Assembly: GCA_016234655.1 (NCBI GenBank)
Contig: JACRAU010000033.1
Coordinates: forward strand, 1-64,000
Length of the DNA stretch: 64,000 bases
Reading direction: 5' to 3'
Source: Betaproteobacteria bacterium
Lineage (GTDB): Bacteria; Pseudomonadota; Gammaproteobacteria; Burkholderiales; Thiobacillaceae
Positions 8,301-15,337 of the stretch are shown piece after piece. The notes beneath the pieces were generated by a model. It had not been told where the DNA came from. It worked only from the letters and a program-made list of their open reading frames with translations, and did not search any database. The position numbers and the translations under genes are program-made. How positions within the stretch are numbered: the first letter of the stretch is position 1; each line of letters opens with the position of its first letter.

Positions 8301-9693
8301 GTTGCTGTCCTCCGGAAACCAGGAACAGGGAAATCAAACTGCCCGACACCAAGGCCAGTTGCAAGGCCCGGTTTAGCGCGGGAAACCAATCCTCGAGATG
8401 GCGGTTGCGATTAACCCATTGCGTCCGCACGAGGAGATAAAGGCAAAGCAATAACAGCACCATGCCAATAAAATCGTCCGTAGCCTCTCTGTCGAAATCG
8501 ACCAATGCGCTCATCACACCCAGCATTGTAGGGATATCGGGTGAGCGAAAAGGTATCCAGGTCAGGGTGACGACAACGAAGGTCAGCATGCCGGCGGCCA
8601 AGGCGGGGAGACCCGTCTGCGGCAATTTGCCCTGAAACCAGCGGCGCTCGATGAGCAGGTATAGACCGTGCAGGCCGCCCCAGAGCACGAACAGCCAGGA
8701 AGCCCCATGCCATAAGCCGCCGATCAACATGGTGAGCATGAGGTTGATGCCGGTGCGCCGGGCGCCCAGGCGATTGCCGCCCAGGGGGATATACAAGTAA
8801 TCGCGCAGCCAGGTGGACAAGCTGATATGCCAGCGCCGCCAAAAATCCGAGAAGCCAATTGCCGCGAAGGGATGATGGAAGTTATCGGGCAGCTCAAAAC
8901 CAAAACACAAAGCGATGCCGATCGCGCAAAGCGAATAACCGGCAAAATCGCAGAAGATTTGGCCGGAGAAGGCCGCGACGCCCGCCCAGGCGTCTAGCCA
9001 CCCGGTATCCGCAGGAGCGGCATACAGGTCGTCGACCATGGGGGCGAATAGAAAATCGGCCAGCACCACCTTTTGGAACAGTCCGAAGATCAGCAGCAAG
9101 AGACCCCAGCCAAATTTGGCCATGGTGATCTGGCGGCGTTCCAGCAATTGGGGCAGGAAACTTGCGGCGCGGACGATCGGTCCGGCGACCAGCTGAGGGA
9201 AGAAGCTCACGAACAACGCGAAGTCGCTGAGCGAGGACGTGGCCCGTATCTGGCGCCGGTAGACATCGATCGTGTAAGACAAGGCCTGGAAGGTATAAAA
9301 AGAAATGCCTGCTGGCAGCACGATATCGAAGGCAGGCGGTTCATAGGCCACGCCGAAGCGCCCGGCCAGGTCGACGAAATTATTCAGTAGGAATCCGCCA
9401 TATTTGAAATAGCCCAACAGGCCCAGATTGCTGAGCAGACTCAAGCCAAGCAGCATCTTGCGCTGACGCGGGTCGTTCGCATCATCGAGGCGTCGCGCCA
9501 ACCACCAGTCGACGATGGTGGTGAAGGCAAGGAGTAGCACGAATGGTGGGTTCCATGCTGCATAGAACAAGTAGCTGGCGGCGAGCAATAAATACTTGCG
9601 CTGTTGCCAATCGCGCAGAAGCCCATGCAGGGCAAATACCGTCAGCAGGAACAAGACGAAGGTGAGGGTGTCGAAGGGCATTTTGAAACCCAC
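8275..9693 (-). CDS. MBOAT-family O-acyltransferase (AlgI-like)
   Basis: A 472-residue polytopic membrane protein of the AlgI/DltB/PatA group, which moves acyl groups (usually acetyl) across the inner membrane for O-acylation of exported glycans. Diagnostic stretches are FFPQLVAGPIVR, FWRRWHISLSTWLRDYLYIPLGGNR, and the conserved histidines H329 in GGLWHGASW and H342 in GGLHG. About 11-12 membrane segments are expected. A second ATG four codons in (MPFDTL) is an alternative start and resembles the usual AlgI N-terminus. Together with the overlapping SGNH gene it forms an acylation pair within the glycan locus. Confidence 0.93.
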   Translation of the reverse strand: MGFKMPFDTLTFVLFLLTVFALHGLLRDWQQRKYLLLAASYLFYAAWNPPFVLLLAFTTIVDWWLARRLDDANDPRQRKMLLGLSLLSNLGLLGYFKYGGFLLNNFVDLAGRFGVAYEPPAFDIVLPAGISFYTFQALSYTIDVYRRQIRATSSLSDFALFVSFFPQLVAGPIVRAASFLPQLLERRQITMAKFGWGLLLLIFGLFQKVVLADFLFAPMVDDLYAAPADTGWLDAWAGVAAFSGQIFCDFAGYSLCAIGIALCFGFELPDNFHHPFAAIGFSDFWRRWHISLSTWLRDYLYIPLGGNRLGARRTGINLMLTMLIGGLWHGASWLFVLWGGLHGLYLLIERRWFQGKLPQTGLPALAAGMLTFVVVTLTWIPFRSPDIPTMLGVMSALVDFDREATDDFIGMVLLLLCLYLLVRTQWVNRNRHLEDWFPALNRALQLALVSGSLISLFLVSGGQQRAFIYFQF

Positions 9694-9778
9694 TTCTCAT
9701 GTGTTTGCGTTTGGCGAACCATTTAGTTCCCGGTGGCGGATGTGAAGGTTACCCTGCCATTTAGTCTCGGCATCAAAA

Positions 9779-10537
9779 TCAAGCAACCCGTTCGAGCCGG
9801 TAAACCAAGGTTGGGTTGATCACGGCCAGGCGGTCGAGGAACCAATCCGGCAACGTGGCTACCAGTGTAGCCAGGGCGCCTTTCCCACCTTCAATGGCCA
9901 GAATTTCACGTAGCGCATGAGTGCCCATATATTCGAATTGGAGCCCGCTTTCGCGTAGCAGCCTTTCCACCGAAGATAGCGTCAACGGGCTGCAATCGTA
10001 GCGTGTTCCTCGCCTCATCAAGCGCAAGTAAGGGGTGCGCCAGCATTTGGGCAGCCAACTCAGGAAGGCCAGTCGGTAATGCGGCTCGATCAACATCCAG
10101 CGGTTTGGCACAGCCAAGTAGCCTATGCCGCCAGGCTTCAGTACCCGGCGTAATTCGCTCAGGTGCCGCCGCTGGTCATTTTCCTCGCCGACATGTTCGA
10201 TGACATGGTTGCTCAGCACCACATCGAAGCTTGCTTCGTCGAACGGCAGACGGGTGTCGGCAACTTGCACGAAACGGTAACCCTCTCTGATTTGGCGCTG
10301 ATCGATGACATCCACCGCAGTGACATCACAGTTCAAGGAGTGGTGGGTGGCGAAGTAATGTGCAATACCGCCCGAGCCTGTGCCGATTTCAAGCAGGCGT
10401 AGCGGCTGATGGCGGGTGGATAGCCCCAGCAGCCGCTCGATCTTCAACGCCTTGCCAAAACGGGACGGCAAGTCGAGCACGGCGTGCGGTTGCAAATGCT
10501 CATCAGTCGCCGATTCCATGTCTTCCCGAGCCCCCAT
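9779..10537 (-). CDS. Class I SAM-dependent methyltransferase (Methyltransf_11 type)
   Basis: A 252-residue methyltransferase. Motif I is LLEIGTGSGGIAHYF, followed by VTAVDVID, then FDVVLSNHVIEHVGEE and LKPGGIGYLAVPNRW, the classic order of the ubiquinone/menaquinone-methylase-like fold. The C-terminal third is a variable substrate cap. It overlaps the 3' end of the upstream glycosyltransferase by 35 nt; an internal ATG at 10519 would shorten the overlap. The context points to methylation of a glycan or its lipid carrier rather than small-molecule metabolism. Confidence 0.83.
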   Translation of the reverse strand: MGAREDMESATDEHLQPHAVLDLPSRFGKALKIERLLGLSTRHQPLRLLEIGTGSGGIAHYFATHHSLNCDVTAVDVIDQRQIREGYRFVQVADTRLPFDEASFDVVLSNHVIEHVGEENDQRRHLSELRRVLKPGGIGYLAVPNRWMLIEPHYRLAFLSWLPKCWRTPYLRLMRRGTRYDCSPLTLSSVERLLRESGLQFEYMGTHALREILAIEGGKGALATLVATLPDWFLDRLAVINPTLVYRLERVA

Positions 10538-11783
10538 GTTGGATGATCGAACTCAACAAACGGTGATAAGCCTCTGCAACCGTTGCCCAGCCCATGATCG
10601 AATTCAGACGGTCACGCATGTTCAGGGTGCGGGCATAGGCCGCTTCGGAATTGAGTAAGGTTTCAACGATGCGCCGCGCGAGCTGATCGACCTGCCTTGG
10701 ATCAACCCTCAAATCGGCCTCCGAGGGTTCGAAGATGCTGTCCTGCATCGGCATGTCGCCCACGATCACCGGACAGCCGCAGGCGATGGCCTCCACCGTG
10801 ACTAGGCCCAGCCCTTCCCGGTCGCCACCAGCGGCTTCGACGAAGGGGGCAACGAAAACGCTGGCCCGTCGATACAGTGGCGGTATCTCGGTTTGCGGCA
10901 AGGACCCGATAAATTCGATGTGTCCGGTCATATCCAACTGGGCTGCCAATGTCCGCAGCCGCGCCTCTTCCGGCCCATGGCCGACAATCTTGAGGCATGC
11001 AGCAGGTATCCGCTCGACGATGGCGGGCATGGCCTCGATCAAATAACGCAGGCCCTTTTTCTCCACCAGCCGGCCGACGAACAGAATCTCTCCGGGGCGC
11101 CGATCTTCGACCGGGTCGGCGGCGAACAGCCCGTCGAAGTCGACGCCCATCGGCATGACATGCACCCGCTCGGGCGTGGCCCCCAAACGGATGGCCTCGT
11201 CGACCATGGCCCGGCTGACCACGGTGATGGCGGCGGCGCGCCGGATCACGGCGCGTTTTAGCCATTCGAACAGCCGGCCGCGCAAACCGAACAGGTCGCC
11301 GCCATGCGAGGTGAGCAGAAAGGGCGCGGGCCGCCGCAGGACCAGCCCGAGGCCGGCGGCGACCAAGCCTTGCGGCACGATCCAGTGGGCATGCAGACAG
11401 GCCGGGCGCAAGCGCCGGCTTAGGTGCCAAGTCTTCCAGCCAAGGCCGGCGAAGAACAGCGGCACCAGCAACCATTTCCATCGGTAATGCTTGAGGTTGT
11501 TGAGGATACCGCCATCCTGCACAAGGCTCTCCAGCCGGCCCGGCGCGTAGCGGAAACGGTGCACTTGCACCCCATCCAGCATTTCTTCTGGCAGCGCACC
11601 GGGGGCATGGGGGCAGACGACATGCACCTCGAAGGCGGGGATCAGCCGCCGGCACAACGCATGCACGAAGTTGGGCTCGGGGTCGCCTGCCCAACGAGGA
11701 TAGGTCGAGGCCATGACCAGAAGGCGTGGCTGTTCGCGGGCGGTGGCGTGGATCATCTGCTGGCTCGGCATCGACTGGCGCAA
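10503..11783 (-). CDS. Glycosyltransferase family 4
   Basis: A 426-residue GT-B glycosyltransferase. The N-terminal domain has MASTYPRWAGDPEPNFVHAL and the HAHWIVPQGL acceptor-side motif. The C-terminal domain has EILFVGRLVEKKGLRYLIEAM and the donor EX7E region PFVEAAGGDREGLGLVTVEAIACGCPVIV. These features are typical of mannosyl- or galactosyltransferases in exopolysaccharide synthesis. The first 15 residues (MRQSMPSQQMIHATA) look dispensable, so an internal start is possible. It lies 22 nt downstream of the minus-strand GT2 gene and overlaps the methyltransferase, forming a minus-strand operon. Confidence 0.9.
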   Translation of the reverse strand: MRQSMPSQQMIHATAREQPRLLVMASTYPRWAGDPEPNFVHALCRRLIPAFEVHVVCPHAPGALPEEMLDGVQVHRFRYAPGRLESLVQDGGILNNLKHYRWKWLLVPLFFAGLGWKTWHLSRRLRPACLHAHWIVPQGLVAAGLGLVLRRPAPFLLTSHGGDLFGLRGRLFEWLKRAVIRRAAAITVVSRAMVDEAIRLGATPERVHVMPMGVDFDGLFAADPVEDRRPGEILFVGRLVEKKGLRYLIEAMPAIVERIPAACLKIVGHGPEEARLRTLAAQLDMTGHIEFIGSLPQTEIPPLYRRASVFVAPFVEAAGGDREGLGLVTVEAIACGCPVIVGDMPMQDSIFEPSEADLRVDPRQVDQLARRIVETLLNSEAAYARTLNMRDRLNSIMGWATVAEAYHRLLSSIIQHGGSGRHGIGD

Positions 11784-11805
11784 TGTCGTCGGAGCTACCG
11801 CGGCA

Positions 11806-12669
11806 TCACTGCCTATGGTCCTTGTACAGCAGCGTCGTGATCTGCTCCGACACCAGGCCGATCAAGAACACCAATATCGAGGTGATGAACATGAGCGCGC
11901 TCATGTTGGTGAAGCGCCCTAGATGGAGGTAAGTGTAAAAGTAATAGCTCAGCCCGGTCAGAAAGAACGCCAAGCTGATCGGCGCGAACAACTTGAGCGG
12001 CGAATAGAGCGAGCCGATCTTGAAGATGATGAGCAGAAAACGGATTCCGTCCTTCATCGGCCGGATATGGCTCTTGCCTTCGCGCCTGGCCGCCACAATG
12101 GGGATGTAGGCCACCGAATAGCCGGCCCGGAAGAAGGCCATGGTGCTGGTGGTGGGGTAGGAAAAGCTGTTGGGCAAGAGATAAAGGAATTCCCGGAACT
12201 TGTCGGCACCCACCGCGCGGAAGCCGGAGGTCAGGTCGGCCACCTTCTGGTTGACCATCCAACTCGCCAGCCTGTTGTAGACGGTGTTGGCCAAGCCACG
12301 GCCGAGCGTGGCCTGCGAGGCGAAGCCGCGCGCGCCCACGACCATGTCGTGGCCTTCTTCCAATTTGCCAAGCAGGCGGGGGATATCGGCCGGGTCGTGT
12401 TGGCCGTCTCCGTCCATGAACACCAGGATATCGCCCGTGGCGGCACGGGCGCCGGTCTTGATGGCGGCGCCGTTGCCCTTGGCATAGGGGTGCGCGATGC
12501 GGCGCACGCCGTGCCGGCCGCAGACGGCGGCGGTGTCGTCGGTGGAACCGTCGTCGACGACGATGATCTCCGCCGCCGGCATCGTGGTCCGCAGCCGGCC
12601 CAGTAGCGGGTCGAGATTCGCGGCCTCGTTCTTGGCCGGCAGGACGATGGAAATGCGCTGCGCTTTCAT
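11806..12669 (-). CDS. Membrane-anchored GT2, dolichyl/undecaprenyl-phosphate sugar synthase type
   Basis: A 287-residue GT2 enzyme with two C-terminal membrane helices (about residues 218-245 and 252-275). The catalytic domain has ISIVLPAKNEAANL, IIVVDDGSTDDTA and the metal-binding FMDGDGQHDPADI. This architecture matches dolichol-phosphate-mannose synthase-like and GtrB/ArnC-like proteins, which load a sugar onto a polyprenyl phosphate. That product is the kind of donor used by GT-C glycosyltransferases, and the next gene upstream (9 nt away) encodes a GT-C-like polytopic TPR protein. Functional pairing of the two is an inference. Confidence 0.87.
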   Translation of the reverse strand: MKAQRISIVLPAKNEAANLDPLLGRLRTTMPAAEIIVVDDGSTDDTAAVCGRHGVRRIAHPYAKGNGAAIKTGARAATGDILVFMDGDGQHDPADIPRLLGKLEEGHDMVVGARGFASQATLGRGLANTVYNRLASWMVNQKVADLTSGFRAVGADKFREFLYLLPNSFSYPTTSTMAFFRAGYSVAYIPIVAARREGKSHIRPMKDGIRFLLIIFKIGSLYSPLKLFAPISLAFFLTGLSYYFYTYLHLGRFTNMSALMFITSILVFLIGLVSEQITTLLYKDHRQ

Positions 12670-12678
12670 CCGGTTTCC

Positions 12679-14652
12679 TTAGTGCGGCCGTTGATCGGGC
12701 GTTGTCAAGACTTGGGCCTTGTATGAGGCTTGGGCATTAATCGTATTCTTGATGGTAGAGCGCAGCCGGTTCAACTCCTGCCGCCATCTTTTCGGGCTTA
12801 TGCCTTTATAGGGCGGCATGCCGAGGTAACGGTCTATCCTTTGCAGTGCCAGGTCGGGTAGCTCCGCGCTTAAAAAGAGCGGCGGGATCAGCAGCGCGAG
12901 ATCCAGCCTGGGATCCAGTTCAAAGGCCTGCTCGTAATGGACCATGGTGTGGTTGAAGTCACCCGCGCGCAGGTGCAGCCTGGCCTTCAATTCATGCAGG
13001 CTGGCCATGTATTGGTTCGAGGCCCGATACCGCTTATTCGACATCAGGGCGTCGAGCACCTTGTGGATGTGCGCGGGCGTGAGTCCTGGGCAGTCTGTCG
13101 TGCCGAGACCCAAAATCATCTGATGGATAGCATCGATCGAGGCGGTGGTCCTACTGCCATATTTAAGCGTGCTGTCGATGGTGGCGACAAAATCATCGAC
13201 CTGCGCCGCGTCGAGCTTGGCGCAGCCGAGGCCCAGCGCCTGCAAGGCGAGGGCCGTGTCCCTGGGTATGCGTTGATGGGCGTCCTGGATGACTTGTATG
13301 GATTGTTCTCTTTCCCCGGCGTGATACAGCATCCGCGCATGGCTCTGCGCGGCCCTCGCCGATAGTGGGTGTTGGTCGTACGCCAATTTTGCGCCAATGA
13401 AGGGGTTGGCCCAAGTGCTTGCCGTCTGGGATAGCACCCAAAGGAGCAAGGCGCCATACACGCCGGCGACATAGGCCAGATTGATCTTGGTCCTGTGTTG
13501 CATGGCGGCCAAGCCGACGACCAGAAACAGGATCGGGCCGACGGCGGGCAGATAATTGCGGTGCTCGAAATAAAGCTCCAGCGGGACGATGGTCGATTCG
13601 AGCAGATGACCGCCCAGAAACCACAAGACCGCCGCCGCGAACAAGGGGTATTTCTTATGCCAGATCGCGACGGCTACGATCACCCCCAGCCAAGACGCTA
13701 CCGCCACCAGCGTCGTCATCGGTTCGGTCCAGCCGGTCGAGATCGGGTAGTCGTCGCCGAAGATGGAAATGGCGGAGGTGCGGGGCAACACGAGCAACTG
13801 GACGTAGGACCACAGCACCCGCGCCTGCGTCAGCAGTCGCTCGGAAAGGGTGAAATCGCGAACCGCATAAAGCGATTCGGGATCGCCCAACACCAGTTTC
13901 GATAGGTACGCGACGATCAGCAAGATCGGCAGGTACAAAAACAGCGCCTTCCAATAACGCCACGCCCGATCGAGCCGGCCAAGCGCGGGTTGGATCAGCA
14001 CCCATTCCAAGGCCAAGGCATAGACCGGCAGCAGGGCGCCGTTTTCCTTGCTAAGCACGGCCAGCACACCGCCCAGCAGCAGGCTGGCGCTCATGCCGGC
14101 CAATGCGGCCCGAGGGCGCCTTGCCAAATAAGCGCGTGCCTTCAGGTAGCCGACCAGGCCCGCGAGCGAGAAGAGCGCGGCCAGTTCGGTCATGCGTTGT
14201 ACCGGCAAATGCACCGTGGTTATCCATAGCGGGTGAACCAGCCACAGGCCGCAGGCCGCCAACGCGACCCATTCCAGCTTGTCCACCGGCTTCGGCAGTT
14301 GCCTGCCGACCAGCCAGGCCAGCCAGAACAACAATAGGCCGTTGATCAGGTGGATCAGGGTGTTGGTGTAATGGAAATCCTCGGGCGCGTTAGGCCACGA
14401 CGGTGCGTTGACGACAAAAGAGGCCAGGCTCAACGGCCGCCCGGCCGGCCCGGTGTCGCCGCTCTGAATGTATTCCAACGCCGAACCCAGATTGGTGACA
14501 TGGCCCAGGCCGCTCAGGGTGTGTTCGTCGTCGTAGTAGTAGCCGGCGGTAAATGCTGGCTGGTGGACGGAAAAAACGACAGCCAAGACGGCGGACAGCA
14601 CCGCCATGACTGCTAGCGATGGTGTCTTGGCCATTTTGAAAAGGGGAAACAT
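12679..14652 (-). CDS. Polytopic GT-C-like membrane protein with C-terminal TPR region
   Basis: A 657-residue protein. Residues 1 to about 430 contain roughly 11 hydrophobic segments; the rest is soluble and helical with TPR-like repeats (for example ELKARLHLRAGDFNHTMVHYEQAFELDP). The first external loop has an acidic YYYDDEHTL motif, and a SIFGDDYPIS-type loop follows. This resembles the GT-C group of protein O-mannosyltransferases, TMTC-like proteins and the pilin-modifying TfpW of Pseudomonas, which use polyprenyl-phosphate sugars. It sits between a polyprenyl-phosphate GT2 and the pilin gene, so pilin or glycan glycosylation is plausible. A strong terminator separates it from pilA, so it probably has its own promoter. 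Confidence 0.65.
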   Translation of the reverse strand: MFPLFKMAKTPSLAVMAVLSAVLAVVFSVHQPAFTAGYYYDDEHTLSGLGHVTNLGSALEYIQSGDTGPAGRPLSLASFVVNAPSWPNAPEDFHYTNTLIHLINGLLLFWLAWLVGRQLPKPVDKLEWVALAACGLWLVHPLWITTVHLPVQRMTELAALFSLAGLVGYLKARAYLARRPRAALAGMSASLLLGGVLAVLSKENGALLPVYALALEWVLIQPALGRLDRAWRYWKALFLYLPILLIVAYLSKLVLGDPESLYAVRDFTLSERLLTQARVLWSYVQLLVLPRTSAISIFGDDYPISTGWTEPMTTLVAVASWLGVIVAVAIWHKKYPLFAAAVLWFLGGHLLESTIVPLELYFEHRNYLPAVGPILFLVVGLAAMQHRTKINLAYVAGVYGALLLWVLSQTASTWANPFIGAKLAYDQHPLSARAAQSHARMLYHAGEREQSIQVIQDAHQRIPRDTALALQALGLGCAKLDAAQVDDFVATIDSTLKYGSRTTASIDAIHQMILGLGTTDCPGLTPAHIHKVLDALMSNKRYRASNQYMASLHELKARLHLRAGDFNHTMVHYEQAFELDPRLDLALLIPPLFLSAELPDLALQRIDRYLGMPPYKGISPKRWRQELNRLRSTIKNTINAQASYKAQVLTTPDQRPH

Positions 14653-14660
14653 ATACGTAT

Positions 14661-14692
14661 TAAAACAAAAGCCCCGCCGAAGCGGGGCTTGA
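14661..14692 (-). terminator. Rho-independent terminator of pilA
   Basis: A hairpin with stem GCCCCGC/GCGGGGC and a 4-nt loop is followed on the minus strand by a T-rich tail (GCTTTTGTTTTAA). It lies 20 nt after the pilA stop and just before the next minus-strand gene, so it should end the abundant pilin transcript there. Confidence 0.88.
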
Positions 14693-14711
14693 AAGCCATA
14701 GGGCCACTAGA

Positions 14712-15146
14712 TCAGTTGCACTTGGGCTGGTATTTGGCCGGTGCCAGTTGATCGGCGTTGCAGTTCCACGTAATTGAACCGGCACTCGCAACGGGCTGAT
14801 AGGAATAATCGAACTTCGTCAGGCCAGTAAGGCCGCTGGTATAGGCGACGGTGATTTTGCCGTTTGCACCGACCGTGATGCTCTTAACATGGTTGCCCTT
14901 GATATCGGTCGCAGCGGCAAGGCCGGCCGTGGTGTTGGAGGTCGGGAAGGTACCGTTGCTCTGGTAAAAAGCGGCAACGGTGGTTTTCACCGCGCCAACC
15001 AGGCTCGGGCCTTCCGAGATCTTGGCCTTGATGGTGTAGTCCTGATAGGCGGGAATAGCAACGGCGGCGAGGATGCCGATGATGGCCACCACGATCAAGA
15101 GTTCGATCAGGGTGAAGCCGGCTTGAACTTTGCGCATGGCTTGCAT
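14712..15146 (-). CDS. pilA: Type IV major pilin
   Basis: A 144-residue prepilin. The leader [10 protein letters not shown] ends with the prepilin-peptidase glycine, followed by [24 protein letters not shown] with the conserved Glu5. The C-terminal domain has a disulfide-loop cysteine pair (WNC...PKC), as in PilA of Neisseria and Pseudomonas. The track ORF begins at 15314, but ATG 15146 has a good AAGGAG-type ribosome site and gives a standard short leader. A -24/-12 promoter lies upstream and a strong terminator downstream, so it is a monocistronic gene. Pilin assembly genes are not in the window. Confidence 0.95.
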   Translation of the reverse strand: MQAMRKVQAGFTLIELLIVVAIIGILAAVAIPAYQDYTIKAKISEGPSLVGAVKTTVAAFYQSNGTFPTSNTTAGLAAATDIKGNHVKSITVGANGKITVAYTSGLTGLTKFDYSYQPVASAGSITWNCNADQLAPAKYQPKCN

Positions 15147-15195
15147 GGTGTATCTCCTTGAGAAATTAAACTCCGCTGAGCGGCCTGTCCCTTGT

Positions 15196-15211
15196 TGCGA
15201 GAACCGTGCCA
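15196..15211 (-). promoter_or_regulatory. Sigma-54 (-24/-12) promoter of pilA
   Basis: On the minus strand the sequence reads TGGCAC-N5-TCGCA, close to the RpoN consensus TGGCAC-N5-TTGCA, with the essential GG and GC in place. It is about 50 nt upstream of the pilA start. PilA promoters of other proteobacteria are RpoN- and PilR-dependent, so this is the likely control here. Confidence 0.82.
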
Positions 15212-15337
15212 GGCCTGTTTTTAGCAGACAAAACAATATGCTGCAAAGTATTTCGAGCGCTGGCATGGGCGCGGGCTGACGTTTTTCGTCACTTATGTTG
15301 CCCTGTCGCGTCACTCAAGCCTCGTTACAATCCGGCC

